A stretch of 64,000 bases of DNA from contig NZ_JALJWH010000001.1 of NCBI RefSeq assembly GCF_024168825.1, positions 4,774,001-4,838,000 on the forward strand, read 5' to 3'. Positions 33,606-42,899 of the stretch are shown piece by piece. The translations under genes and the position numbers were made by a program. The notes beneath the pieces are model-generated. The model saw nothing but the letters and a program-made list of their open reading frames with translations, made no database searches and was not told the origin of the DNA. This DNA is from Paenarthrobacter sp. A20 (GTDB lineage: Bacteria > Actinomycetota > Actinomycetes > Actinomycetales > Micrococcaceae). Numbering within the stretch: the first letter of the stretch is position 1; the number at the start of each line of letters is the position of its first letter.

Positions 33606-35945
33606 TCACCGCAAAGAGATACGACGACGGCGGTCGGTTCCGCCGCGTAGGTCCCGGTTAAGCCTGCGGTCGCCGTGGTAGAGAATCGATTCCCAGTCCA
33701 CTTCCTCCGCGGTCTTTGGCACTACGAGGGACTCCGGCTTGCCGTTGGATTTGGGAGTCACGTATAGCCAGTTGATGGCACCGAGAAAGACATCCACCGC
33801 AGAATTCCAGATCCCGATGTATGCCTGGATGCAGGTCATTGCCAGGACGGCATTCAACGACGCGAAGGCTACGTTTCCCCAATTACCCTGCTGGGCGTCC
33901 CTCCAGATTGTCAGGATTGAGAACGCGACGATTGCGTACGGAATCAACACATAGATGGCCGGCGCAGCGGTCCGGTTCTTCACCTTGGGTGTACGGACAA
34001 AGGGGATCTTATCCCCCGTCAGCCCCTGTTGGAGAGACTTCAAAACACCGGCCAGGTTGACCGGGAGCAGGATGAGGTTGAAGCCGTAGATCCGGAAAAT
34101 GTCGCTGAACCGGTGCCCGCAGTCGCGAAGGTCCGAACCCATGCACAGGAAGTACGGGAGGGCAGCGATGAAGACGGCCGGACTGAGCAGCCTGCTGTCG
34201 TAGGGGTAGGCCAACAGGAAGAGGAGTCCAAAGCTGGCCCACGTTATGGACGCCATATAGTTCACCCGCAGCAGCACTTCGCGGATGAGTATCCGTTGCC
34301 GTTGGCTGCGCCTATGGGACAGCTGGTTCCACAGCTTGGGAAGGATCAGCAACCCGCCGTTGGCCCAGCGCCGCCGTTGCACCACAAGTGAGCCGAAGTC
34401 AGGTGGTGTGGCGCTGTAACTCAGGCGCTCCGGATAATTCACGAGTTTCCAGCCATGGGTTCCCAGGTCGATGCTGGACTCGGTGTCCTCAATGACCGTG
34501 CGGTCCTGAATGTAGGTACGGATTTCGAACCCGCCCACTGTCTCCACTTCCACGATGTCTTCAAGCGCGCACTTGCGGATTATCGCGTTGGCTCCCACCC
34601 AGAACGTGGCACCGTAATAGGTCATGCCTTGGTGGAGAATGTGCTGGATGTCCGTTGTGGCGCCTGCGATTCTCTCGATCCTGGTGGGGGCGCCGCGGAA
34701 CGATGAATACGGCGTTTGCGTCACCGCCACACGTTCATTGCCGGCAGACTCAAGGAAATAGACCAACCGCAGGCAATAGTCCCGCAGGAGCAGGGAGTCC
34801 GCGTCCAAAGTCAGCAAATATGTGCTGTCCGGAACCAGGAGGTCGTCCTCACGCGGAACCAGCGAAGGCCGCAGCACCACGCTTCCGGCAGTTTCTTCCC
34901 GGCGCCACCTTTTGCCCATGAGGGAGATGTAGGCATTGAGGTTCATGGCTTTGTTGGCCTCATGGGAGAGGCTGGCGTACTTCTTGCGCTCAAACGTCTC
35001 CGTGCGGACATTGAAAATCCAGGTGAGGCGAAGATAAAGCTGCTCCATGCGTTCCGGGCTGGGGGCAGCATTCTGGGCAGTGGCTGCTTTGAGCGCCAAT
35101 AACACCAGGCGAAGTTCGCGCGCCAGTCCCATAATGACCAGGTCCACGAAGAATTCATCCACGTGGTCCTCAACCGTCTCGGCCTCAGCCATCGTCTCCA
35201 ACCACTCAACGGCTGCCTCATACTCGCCGATCAGCAGCTGGAGTTCCCCGGTCTCATTGGCGCCTGAACCTTGCCTCTCCCTGAAGGCTGCAAGGGCTTT
35301 GTTGACCCGCCCTGCCGGAGCCGACATCGCGTCTTCGATGTGACCTGCCAACGCACGGGTTTGGTCAAGGCGTTGAATCTTCTCCGGCTCAGTGGGGTTG
35401 GGAGGGTCATCGAGCAACAACACCACTCGCAGATCCGGGAATTCCTGAAGAGCGGCCGACCACAGCGTTCCCCTCACAACCTGTGGTTCTTCGGCATAGG
35501 ACGGCACCAAAACCGTCACGGCCTCGCTGTAATGGGCAAAATGGTTATCCAGCTCTCCGCGGGGTACCCGCCGGTGTTCCTTAAACCGATAGAGGGCTCC
35601 TTGCCGCGCCATGAGGTACATGAGGGCTGAGAAGGTCAGGAAAGTGACCACAATGAGGTAGGAAATCGATTCGAACCCGAATCGGAACCCGGAGTTTGGG
35701 TTGTCAACGAACTGCCGAATGATGGTGGAGACAACGTAATAAATCCACGCTCCCACCGTCACCAAAATAGCCAGCCTGCCGAGCACGATCTTTCGTGAAG
35801 AGGGCGTTGGATGAACAATTGCCAAGGGCTCGGAGCGACGCTCGGATCCCCACTGACGCTTACGTACGGCATTTTCCAGGCGCTCAGGGGGAAGCAAACC
35901 GGAATCCCGCGCAAGTTCAGGTGAAACAACCAACTGGTCCGTCAT
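33606..35945 (-). CDS. Processive GT2 (cellulose-synthase-like) membrane glycosyltransferase
   Basis: The 779-residue protein has two N-terminal transmembrane helices (about residues 50-75 and 90-113), a cytoplasmic GT-A domain, and about four to five C-terminal helices. Conserved residues of processive GT2 enzymes are present: LLLDDPP (Asp179/180), LTLDADSLL (Asp381, Asp383), VIEDTESS (TED-type) and QRRRW before the C-terminal helices. It would polymerise and secrete a beta-linked glycan. The distance of about 200 residues between the first Asp motif and DxD is far longer than usual; this insert is helical and charged. No PilZ domain is visible. A GH18 gene is divergent to it. Confidence 0.85.
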   Translation of the reverse strand: MTDQLVVSPELARDSGLLPPERLENAVRKRQWGSERRSEPLAIVHPTPSSRKIVLGRLAILVTVGAWIYYVVSTIIRQFVDNPNSGFRFGFESISYLIVVTFLTFSALMYLMARQGALYRFKEHRRVPRGELDNHFAHYSEAVTVLVPSYAEEPQVVRGTLWSAALQEFPDLRVVLLLDDPPNPTEPEKIQRLDQTRALAGHIEDAMSAPAGRVNKALAAFRERQGSGANETGELQLLIGEYEAAVEWLETMAEAETVEDHVDEFFVDLVIMGLARELRLVLLALKAATAQNAAPSPERMEQLYLRLTWIFNVRTETFERKKYASLSHEANKAMNLNAYISLMGKRWRREETAGSVVLRPSLVPREDDLLVPDSTYLLTLDADSLLLRDYCLRLVYFLESAGNERVAVTQTPYSSFRGAPTRIERIAGATTDIQHILHQGMTYYGATFWVGANAIIRKCALEDIVEVETVGGFEIRTYIQDRTVIEDTESSIDLGTHGWKLVNYPERLSYSATPPDFGSLVVQRRRWANGGLLILPKLWNQLSHRRSQRQRILIREVLLRVNYMASITWASFGLLFLLAYPYDSRLLSPAVFIAALPYFLCMGSDLRDCGHRFSDIFRIYGFNLILLPVNLAGVLKSLQQGLTGDKIPFVRTPKVKNRTAAPAIYVLIPYAIVAFSILTIWRDAQQGNWGNVAFASLNAVLAMTCIQAYIGIWNSAVDVFLGAINWLYVTPKSNGKPESLVVPKTAEEVDWESILYHGDRRLNRDLRGGTDRRRRISLR

Positions 35946-36164
35946 AGTTCCCCATCAGACTGTGACCGGGCCAAAAAGCCCGATGTCCGGTGAACGTCCG
36001 CCTTTTCGTAGCAAAAGCGTCGCCGATTGCCCTTATAGTAATCGATAACAGGTACCTTATGATTCGCGTGCAATCGACGGAAATCATTTGGACACTTTTA
36101 GGCTTTGTCAAGAGGCTAATAACATCCAGTCGCGCGCATTTCCAGTGTCAACGTTGGGGGATTT
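35946..36164. promoter_or_regulatory. Divergent promoter region of GT2 synthase and GH18 genes
   Basis: A 219-nt gap with an AT-rich centre (about 36020-36110) separates the two start codons and should hold promoters for both. A small GGGC/GCCC hairpin lies near 35967-35983. I see no recognisable riboswitch or known operator. Confidence 0.35.
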
Positions 36165-37730
36165 ATGTCGAAACACTTTCCTGGGCGAAAGTTGTCCTGG
36201 ATTCGGCTCTCCGTTCTTGTCGCTGTGATTGCGGCAGTGGTGGGCGCCGGCGTCGTTTCCTGGCGCACCTACACAGACACCCGGGCGGCCGCAGCCTCAC
36301 CATCGGTCTTCACCGGATACGTTGATGTAACCGCGACCCCACGGTACGCATTCGAGCAACCAGCCACAGAAAACACCAAGTCAGTGGCGTTGGCTTTCAT
36401 CGTGGCCGATGCGAAGGATGGGTGCACACCTTCCTGGGGATCCTTCTACAGCCTTGAAGCGGCCGCCACGGAACTGGACCTGGACCGGCGCATCGCCCGG
36501 CTCCGGCAAACCGGTGGAGACATCGCAGTCTCCTTCGGCGGGCTATCAAACCGGGAACTTTCCACCGCCTGCACTGATGACGCACGGCTGCAGCAGGCCT
36601 ATTCGGCCGTGGTGGACCGCTACGACCTGTCCACCATTGACCTGGACATCGAAGGCACCGCTCTGGCTGACAAGGCTGCCATTGCGCGGCAGGCCAAAGC
36701 CATCACAGCTCTGCAGAAAGACCGGCAGGCGGAAGACAAGAACCTGTCCGTCTGGCTCACGCTCCCCGTGGCCCCAGCCGGGCTGACCGCTGACGCGACT
36801 GCCGCCGTCGCGCAAATGCTTGCCGCCGGAGTGGAACTTGCCGGCGTCAACATCATGACCATGGACTATGGCGAAAGCCGGGTTGCCGGGCAGTCCATGC
36901 TGCAGGCCTCCATCGCGGCGGCAGAAGCCACCCATGCCCAATTGGGTGATATCTACTCTGCCGCGCAACAGAACCTGGGTGCACAGACGCTGTGGCGCAG
37001 GATCGGCCTCACGCCCATGATCGGCCAGAACGACATTGTGGCCGACGTGTTCACCCTGGCCGACGCCCAAGGCCTTCACGACTTCGCGCAGGGCAAAGGC
37101 ATCGGCAGGATGTCCATGTGGTCCTTGAACCGGGACGCCGAATGCGGGCCGAACTATCCCACCCTCACAGTAGTGTCCGACGCTTGCAGTGGTGTGGCGC
37201 AAGGCAGCACCCGGTTCTCCGACGTCCTGGGAGCCGACATCGACTCCAAGGTCACTGACGCCCCCAGCTCCGCGTTGCCCATCGGCACAACCACTGCCAC
37301 GGCGATAGTGGACAACCCCGCCACCAGTCCCTATCCGATCTGGTCCCCCGTGGCCACCTACGTGCAATCAGACAGGATCGTCTGGCAGGGCAACGTTTAC
37401 GAGGCCAAGTGGTGGACAAAGGATGACGTGCCCAATGACCCGGTCCACGACGGCGCCGCGGCGCCGTGGAAGCTGATCGGTCCGGTTCTTCCCGGTGACC
37501 GCCCAGCACCCGAAGTCACCGTTCCCGCCGGAACCTACCCGGCTTGGTCGGCCACCACCGTTTACCACAAGGGTGACCGGGTGATGCTTGACCAGCACGT
37601 CTTCGAAGCCAAATGGTGGGTCCAAACGCAGAGCCCTGAGGCGGCCCTGCAGGGTTCCTCCGACTCAGCGTGGATGAAACTCTCCAACGAGGAGATGGCC
37701 AAGTTGCTGGCGGGAGGAACGGCTAAGTAG
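36165..37730 (+). CDS. GH18 chitinase-like protein with two carbohydrate-binding modules
   Basis: The 521-residue exported protein has an N-terminal signal anchor (about residues 9-35), a GH18 TIM barrel with the catalytic motif TIDLDIEG (acid Glu163), NIMTMDYGE, and RMSMWSLNRD, followed by two CBM5/12-like chitin-binding modules: YPIWSPVATYVQSDRIVW...VYEAKWWT and YPAWSATTVYHKGDRVML...FEAKWWV. Such modules bind chitin-like beta-GlcNAc polymers. It is divergent from the GT2 synthase, so it might process the polymer that enzyme makes; alternatively it degrades environmental chitin. Confidence 0.9.
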   Translation: MSKHFPGRKLSWIRLSVLVAVIAAVVGAGVVSWRTYTDTRAAAASPSVFTGYVDVTATPRYAFEQPATENTKSVALAFIVADAKDGCTPSWGSFYSLEAAATELDLDRRIARLRQTGGDIAVSFGGLSNRELSTACTDDARLQQAYSAVVDRYDLSTIDLDIEGTALADKAAIARQAKAITALQKDRQAEDKNLSVWLTLPVAPAGLTADATAAVAQMLAAGVELAGVNIMTMDYGESRVAGQSMLQASIAAAEATHAQLGDIYSAAQQNLGAQTLWRRIGLTPMIGQNDIVADVFTLADAQGLHDFAQGKGIGRMSMWSLNRDAECGPNYPTLTVVSDACSGVAQGSTRFSDVLGADIDSKVTDAPSSALPIGTTTATAIVDNPATSPYPIWSPVATYVQSDRIVWQGNVYEAKWWTKDDVPNDPVHDGAAAPWKLIGPVLPGDRPAPEVTVPAGTYPAWSATTVYHKGDRVMLDQHVFEAKWWVQTQSPEAALQGSSDSAWMKLSNEEMAKLLAGGTAK

Positions 37731-37834
37731 CCGTCGGCAGGCTGTATTCTCTACTTGAGCCACGCCCAGCTGGCCCTTTTTTGGTTTGGAACCACACCCT
37801 CCAGGTGCTGAACCTTTCCGTTCCTGGGGGAACC

Positions 37835-39370
37835 ATGAATTCTTCAGCGTCTGCGCTGACAACCCGACTGAAGTCTGTGGGACTGGCCATCACGGCGGTA
37901 GGGGCAGCATTTCTGCTGTCCTCGTGCACTTTCCTCACGCCTCAAGCTGCGCCTGCCACAAGCACGCCAGCACCAACCGTGGCTCCGGTTGAGCGAAGCA
38001 CGGAAACCGCGACGGCGGCATGGGAAGTTGCGCTCGATCCCATCGGTCAGCCTGTGGTGGCCGACGGTGTTGCGCTGGTTTACGCCAAGAGCGCGGCAGG
38101 CGTTGCGGCCCATGCCATCTCTGTTGCAGACGGCAAAGAGCTGTGGACGCAGCCCGTTCATCCCGGGTACGAAGCACCTGGTGTCCCGCTGGAACCGGTT
38201 GTGACCAGGACTTCCACTGGCAAGAGCGCCGCGATCTTCCTGCAGGCGGCAACACCACCAGCCAATGACGGCGGCGTGGCATGGTGGACAGCCCCCGTAG
38301 CCTTTGACCTTGGAACAGGAAAGGAAATCTATCGCGGCAGGGAAGAGCTGGTCAGCACTCGTCCCTTCGCCTGCGACGATATCCAAGACATGTGCTTCAT
38401 CGCCTTCGATGAATCAGCCCACACTGTGGAACATTGGGTGGACTTGGAATCCGGCGAGGAATCGGGTGGTCCCGACATCAACCCCCTCATCGGGAACTTC
38501 CGACCAGTGGGCAAAGAACTTTACTCGGTGGTGACGGACGGCGTCGAAAAGCTGGCCCACATCTCCTACGGCGAGGTGCTCTGGGAAGTCGGGATAGAAG
38601 AAATCTTTGGCAAAGGGGCCAACACCGGCATGGGCTGGCACTTCATCTACTCCGAAAAGCTGGACCTCTACGTTGGCTCCGTTGGAATGAACCCCACGGA
38701 TCTCGCACCCGAAAAATTCTCCGAGCAAACCTTCTCACTGAACCTGCGCGAATCCACTAAGACCGTAGGCTTCCGGGCTTCAAGCGCCCGGGTTCTCTGG
38801 ACATCGGAAGGATCGCAAGTTGAGTGCGCCAAGACAATTGGAACCACAGCCACCAAGTTGGAAGGGGGCGAGGCATTCCCTGTTCGGTGCGAGTACACCG
38901 AGGGCCACATTGAATTCCCCTCTGGAAAATATCGTGGTGGTCTATCAAAGTTGGTCGGCTACGATCCCCTCACCGGCAGTGCCGCTTGGGAAACCAAGGC
39001 GGTAGAAGTCCGGAGCTGGGGCGACTACGGCCTTTTGCCGTCATTAACCCCTGGAGACAGGGTTATTGCAGGCACCTTTTGGAGCGCAAACCTTTGGGAC
39101 ACCGCCGCCGGGAAATACCGTGGCACATCGTTCGAGGACGTGTTCGTCTGCCTCAAGGAGACGACGTACACCATGCCCCCTCGTGGCCCATACCAGGATG
39201 CTCCCGGCGCAGGATCTTTCTCAGCGTTCCCGTGTATCAAGGGCGGCACAGCCGTCCCGGCATTCACTTACGGTGCCCTCACCGACGTGAATACAACGGA
39301 CAATGGCGTGGCCGTCATCTCCTTGGAAGGAAAAGTGGCCGGCTACAAGCTCCTGAACGGCTTTGTGTAG
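37835..39370 (+). CDS. Lipoprotein with PQQ-like beta-propeller
   Basis: The 511-residue protein has a lipobox (LLSSC near residue 31) after a hydrophobic signal, a Pro/Ala/Thr-rich linker, and a long beta-strand-rich domain with repeated units such as VADGVALVYA, AISVADGKELWTQ, FDLGTGKEIYRG and YDPLTGSAAWETKA, typical of PQQ-like propellers. It would be anchored on the outer face of the membrane. Function is unknown; the propeller often mediates protein or ligand binding. The start ATG at 37835 has GGGGGA upstream, better than the in-frame start at 37781. It is convergent with the paa operon. Confidence 0.8.
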   Translation: MNSSASALTTRLKSVGLAITAVGAAFLLSSCTFLTPQAAPATSTPAPTVAPVERSTETATAAWEVALDPIGQPVVADGVALVYAKSAAGVAAHAISVADGKELWTQPVHPGYEAPGVPLEPVVTRTSTGKSAAIFLQAATPPANDGGVAWWTAPVAFDLGTGKEIYRGREELVSTRPFACDDIQDMCFIAFDESAHTVEHWVDLESGEESGGPDINPLIGNFRPVGKELYSVVTDGVEKLAHISYGEVLWEVGIEEIFGKGANTGMGWHFIYSEKLDLYVGSVGMNPTDLAPEKFSEQTFSLNLRESTKTVGFRASSARVLWTSEGSQVECAKTIGTTATKLEGGEAFPVRCEYTEGHIEFPSGKYRGGLSKLVGYDPLTGSAAWETKAVEVRSWGDYGLLPSLTPGDRVIAGTFWSANLWDTAAGKYRGTSFEDVFVCLKETTYTMPPRGPYQDAPGAGSFSAFPCIKGGTAVPAFTYGALTDVNTTDNGVAVISLEGKVAGYKLLNGFV

Positions 39371-39414
39371 GGAATACCCGGGCAGCCCCTCAGCTTGGGC
39401 GGGACCGGCCGCGG

Positions 39415-40194
39415 CTAGCCCTTGAAAACCGGCGCGCGCTTCTCCTGAAAAGCCCGGAAGCCCTCGGCGTAGTCGTCGGTCTTGCACAGCCGGGCCTGCT
39501 CGGCGTTCTCCTCGGCCATGGATGCCCACAGGCCCAGGCGCTGGTCACGGATGTGGGCCACGAGTTCCTTGGATGCATTGAATGCTTCGGTTGCCCCGAC
39601 AGCTACCCGCGAAACGATCTCCCGGGTCTCGTCAAGCAATACATCGGCAGGCATCGCCCTGCTGAACATCCCCTGGGCCACTGCTTCGGCCCCTGAGATG
39701 AGGTCGGCCGTGTAGATCAGGTCCAGGGTGCGGTGCATTCCGAGCCGCTCCGTAAAGTACCAGTGTCCGCCCGAGTCCAGCGTGGCCCCCAGCTTCGCAA
39801 AGGGAGAACCAAACTTGGCGTTCTCCGCCACGTACACAACGTCAGTGGCCAGCAACAACCCCAGCCCGACTCCCAGGCAAGCGCCGTGGGCGGCAGCGAA
39901 TGTCGGCGTCGGGAAGGCGGCCATCTTCTTCAGCAGCGGCTCCACGAGGCCACCGAGGTAAGCCTGTGCGTCGTCGGTTTCCGGAGTCACGGCGGCAATG
40001 TCGCGGCCGGCACAGAAGGCGCGTCCCTCTCCGCGAAGAAGCAGCGCCCGCACCTCGCCACGTGAGGCGGCGGCAGCAGCGTCGTCGTACGCCTTATCCA
40101 GTTCGGCCAGCGCGTCCTCGTTGAGCGAGTTCAGCTTTTCGGGGGAATTGAGGACAATTTCGGCAATGCCGTTGGCAATGGAGAGCTCGATCAT
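39415..40194 (-). CDS. Enoyl-CoA hydratase/isomerase of the phenylacetate operon
   Basis: The 259-residue crotonase-fold enzyme has the oxyanion-hole blocks LLLRGEGRAFCAGRDIA and AAAHGACLGVGLGLLLATDVVY, with FGSPFAKLGATLDSGG. It follows paaE by 8 nt in the same direction and is probably the PaaG or PaaF-type isomerase/hydratase of the pathway: the first would isomerise the epoxide to oxepin-CoA, the second would hydrate an unsaturated acyl-CoA. The catalytic pattern here does not let me choose between them, so no symbol is given. Confidence 0.88.
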   Translation of the reverse strand: MIELSIANGIAEIVLNSPEKLNSLNEDALAELDKAYDDAAAAASRGEVRALLLRGEGRAFCAGRDIAAVTPETDDAQAYLGGLVEPLLKKMAAFPTPTFAAAHGACLGVGLGLLLATDVVYVAENAKFGSPFAKLGATLDSGGHWYFTERLGMHRTLDLIYTADLISGAEAVAQGMFSRAMPADVLLDETREIVSRVAVGATEAFNASKELVAHIRDQRLGLWASMAEENAEQARLCKTDDYAEGFRAFQEKRAPVFKG

Positions 40195-40202
40195 GGGACT
40201 CC

Positions 40203-41408
40203 TTAGACGTCGAAGTCGACGGTAACTTCTTCGCTGGTGGGGTGGGACTGGCAGGTGAGGACATAGCCTTTGTCCAGCTCGTCCTGTTCAAGGGCGTAGT
40301 TCTCGTCCATGGTCACCGTACCGGTGATCAACTTGGCGCGGCAGGTGCCGCAGACGCCACCGGCACACGCGAAGGGAACGTCCGGGCGAACACGAAGGGC
40401 CGCGTTGAGGATGGATTCGCGGGCATGGGTGGGGCTGGCGACGTCGCCGGTGAGGCCATCCAGTGTGAAGGTGATCTTGTACGTGTCCTGCGACTCGTCC
40501 GCCACAACAGGTCGGCCCGCGTTGCCCTCGGGACGATCCGGGCGGCCGGTGGTGAACAGCTCGAAGCGGACGTGCTCAGGCTCGACGCCGCGGGCAGCTA
40601 GGGTGTCGCGGCACAGCTGGACCAGTTCGAACGGTCCGCACAGGAACCACTCGTCCACATCCTCGGCACGGATGGCACTGCTGAGCAGTGCCTGCAGCTT
40701 CTCGGAATCAATACGCCCGGTCATCAGCGGCGCGATGCGCTGTTCGCGGGACAGCACATGGTGCAGCGCCAGGCGCGACGGGTACTTGTCCTTCAGGTCC
40801 GCCAGCTCCTCGAGGAACATCACGTCCATGGCTGCTTTGTTGGCGTAAACGAGGTCGAACGTGGTTTCCGGGTTGGCGGCCAGCAGCGTCCGCGCAATCG
40901 CGATCACCGGCGTGATGCCCGAACCGGCGGCGATGGCCACGAAGCTGCCGGGCTCCCCTGCCAGCTCCTCCGGGTGGTTCATGGAATTCATGACGTTGTG
41001 CTGGACGGACGAGCCGTCCTTGCCGTGGCGCGAAATGAACGCACCCTGCGGGCTCATGACATCCAGGACGTCGCCGGCCTTCAGTTCGGCGTTGGCCCAC
41101 GTGGAAAAGATGCCGCCAAGGTCCTTCTTGATGGCCACCCGGATCTCGCTGCTGCCGTCCGCGAAGCTGCGCGGCTCTGCGCAAATCGAGTAGCTGCGGC
41201 GGACCTCGTGCGGCTCCCCGGCTTCGTCGGGAAGCGTGGTGCGCAATGCCACGTACTGGCCCGGAAGGTAGTCGTACTGGCCGGCCAGCTCGGCGGGAAC
41301 ACCGAACGTGACCTCAATGGCATCGTCCGTGAGGCGCCGGACTTCCGCGACGGTCAGGTTGTGGAAAGACGCACGACGGCGGCTGGCCGTCTGTGTTTCG
41401 GTGGTCAT
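40203..41408 (-). CDS. paaE: 1,2-phenylacetyl-CoA epoxidase, reductase subunit PaaE
   Basis: PaaE passes electrons from NADPH via FAD and a [2Fe-2S] cluster to the PaaABC oxygenase. The 401-residue protein has an N-terminal FAD-binding barrel (YDYLPGQYVALR, RRSYSICAEP), an NAD(P)-binding domain (AIAAGSGITPVIAIARTL, FLCGPFELV), and a C-terminal plant-type ferredoxin domain with Cys ligands in CAGGVCGTC and a last Cys in YVLTCQSHP. ATG at 41408 (AAGGAAG upstream) is the start; an in-frame ATG-like start 29 codons upstream lies inside paaD. Confidence 0.93.
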   Translation of the reverse strand: MTTETQTASRRRASFHNLTVAEVRRLTDDAIEVTFGVPAELAGQYDYLPGQYVALRTTLPDEAGEPHEVRRSYSICAEPRSFADGSSEIRVAIKKDLGGIFSTWANAELKAGDVLDVMSPQGAFISRHGKDGSSVQHNVMNSMNHPEELAGEPGSFVAIAAGSGITPVIAIARTLLAANPETTFDLVYANKAAMDVMFLEELADLKDKYPSRLALHHVLSREQRIAPLMTGRIDSEKLQALLSSAIRAEDVDEWFLCGPFELVQLCRDTLAARGVEPEHVRFELFTTGRPDRPEGNAGRPVVADESQDTYKITFTLDGLTGDVASPTHARESILNAALRVRPDVPFACAGGVCGTCRAKLITGTVTMDENYALEQDELDKGYVLTCQSHPTSEEVTVDFDV

Positions 41409-41418
41409 GGCTGCTTCC

Positions 41419-41976
41419 TTAGAGGACTTTGAAGTAGTCGAACGGTTCCTTGCAGTCCTGGCAGACGAACAACGCCTTGCAGGATGTGGAACCAAAGCGG
41501 GTGAGTTCCTTAGTGTTCAATGACGAACACTGCGGGCATTTCACGGCAAGGCTCAAGCGGACAGGACCGGAGTGGCCACCGGCCGCAGCCATGCCGGTGG
41601 GCGGGGCAATCCCGTACTCCTCCAGCTTGGCTTTCCCGGAATCCGTCATCCAGTCCGTGGTCCACGCCGGCGACAACACCAGGTTGATGTGCACGCTCGC
41701 GTAGCCTTCCTTCTCGAAGGCTGTCCGCAGATCGTCGCCAATGGCGTCCATCGCGGGGCACCCGGAGTAGGTGGGCGTGATGGTGACCTCGACGGCGGTA
41801 CGTGAGGTGCCGCCGTCGTGCTTGGCCGTTGCTTCAGTCGGGGCTACCCGCACACCGCGCAGGATCCCCAGGTCCTCGATGGTGAGGACAGGGATCTCCG
41901 GATCGCAGACCGTGGACGCAATGTCCCAGGCCCGCTGCTCAGCGGTACGTTCCTGCGTCCGTGACTGCGTCGTCAT
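41419..41976 (-). CDS. paaD: Phenylacetate degradation protein PaaD (Fe-S assembly-like)
   Basis: PaaD (about 185 residues) has a MIP18/DUF59 domain with VCDPEIPVLTIEDLGIL and TPTYSGCPAMDAI, and C-terminal CPQC...CxxC pairs that bind metal (CPQCSSLNT, CQDCKEPFD). It probably helps mature the Fe-S or diiron parts of the epoxidase. The start could be GTG at 41985, which overlaps the paaC stop as GTGA, or ATG at 41976; neither has a strong ribosome-binding site. It lies in the usual position between paaC and paaE. Confidence 0.92.
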   Translation of the reverse strand: MTTQSRTQERTAEQRAWDIASTVCDPEIPVLTIEDLGILRGVRVAPTEATAKHDGGTSRTAVEVTITPTYSGCPAMDAIGDDLRTAFEKEGYASVHINLVLSPAWTTDWMTDSGKAKLEEYGIAPPTGMAAAGGHSGPVRLSLAVKCPQCSSLNTKELTRFGSTSCKALFVCQDCKEPFDYFKVL

Positions 41977-41981
41977 GCTGG

Positions 41982-42899
41982 TCACCAGCTCGCGCCGGGG
42001 TGTTCGCGGGCAAGGACCTGCATTTCAGCAAGGATGTAGCCCAGGAATTCGGAGTGCTTGCCACGGCGGCCACCGCCCAGGGACTGCGGGACGCCGGGGA
42101 TTTCCAGCTCGGCCTCGGCCATGATTTCCCCGGTGAGGCGGTCGAAACCAGCGCGGAGGCTGGAGGGCTGCACCGCGACGCCGGCCTCAGCCAGGCGGGT
42201 GGTGAGCTCATCGTCCTCGAAGAGTTCGTCCACGTATGGCCATACGAGCTTGAAGCCCTGGATGATGCGTTCGCGGGACTCCTCGGTGCCGCCGGCCAGG
42301 CGAAGTACCCACTGGGCGCTGTGGTCGCGGTGGTAATCCACCTCCTTGACGGCCTTCGCGGAGATGGCAGCGAGGGTGGCGTCGGTGGACTCCATGAGCT
42401 TTGTGTAGAGCTCGTACTGGTAGAAGCTCACGATGAACTGGCGGGCAATGGTGACTGCGAAGTCGCCGTTGGGCTGCTCAAAGAGGTGAGCGGAGCGGAA
42501 CTCGTGCTCGCGGCGGAAGTAGGCGAGGTCGTCCTCGGACTTGCCCCAAGCGGCGCCGGCATACGTCAGGAACGACCTCGCATGGCCCAACTGGTCCAGG
42601 GCAATGTTGCCCAGCGCGATGTCTTCCTCCAGCTCGGGAGCACGGGAAATCCAGTGGCCCAGGCGCTGGGCGAGGATCAGGCCGTCGTCGCCGATGCGCA
42701 GCGCAAACTCTGCAACGTCCTCGCTGGGCTTGACCTGCCCGCGGCTGATTTCGAGGGCGATGTCTTCGGGACGCAGCGCATTGCCCGGTGTGATGCGGGT
42801 GGCGCTGGCGGAACCGTCGCCCGAAGCGCCGGCTCCGTGGACGCCCACGGAAATGTCCCCGTGGCCTTCGATGGCGAAGTCAGTGTCTTTGGTAGTCAC
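41982..42899 (-). CDS. paaC: 1,2-phenylacetyl-CoA epoxidase, structural subunit PaaC
   Basis: PaaC is the ferritin-like structural partner of PaaA in the epoxidase. The 305-residue protein has GDDGLILAQRLGHWISRAPELEEDIALGNIALDQLGHARSF in three blocks, REHEFRSAHLFEQPNGDFAVTI and the late EVDYHRDHSAQWVLRL segment of the ferritin-like fold. The first about 35 residues are an extension rich in Gly/Ala compared with the family. GTG at 42899 overlaps the paaB stop as GTGA. Confidence 0.93.
   Translation of the reverse strand: MTTKDTDFAIEGHGDISVGVHGAGASGDGSASATRITPGNALRPEDIALEISRGQVKPSEDVAEFALRIGDDGLILAQRLGHWISRAPELEEDIALGNIALDQLGHARSFLTYAGAAWGKSEDDLAYFRREHEFRSAHLFEQPNGDFAVTIARQFIVSFYQYELYTKLMESTDATLAAISAKAVKEVDYHRDHSAQWVLRLAGGTEESRERIIQGFKLVWPYVDELFEDDELTTRLAEAGVAVQPSSLRAGFDRLTGEIMAEAELEIPGVPQSLGGGRRGKHSEFLGYILAEMQVLAREHPGASW

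Noticed and set aside
35946..36164. Possible c-di-GMP or other riboswitch before the GH18 gene
   Set aside because: No recognised conserved core or stem arrangement; only a weak hairpin is present.
37760..37785. Possible terminator after the GH18 gene (short GCCA/TGGC stem then T6)
   Set aside because: The stem is only four base pairs, too weak to support as an intrinsic terminator.
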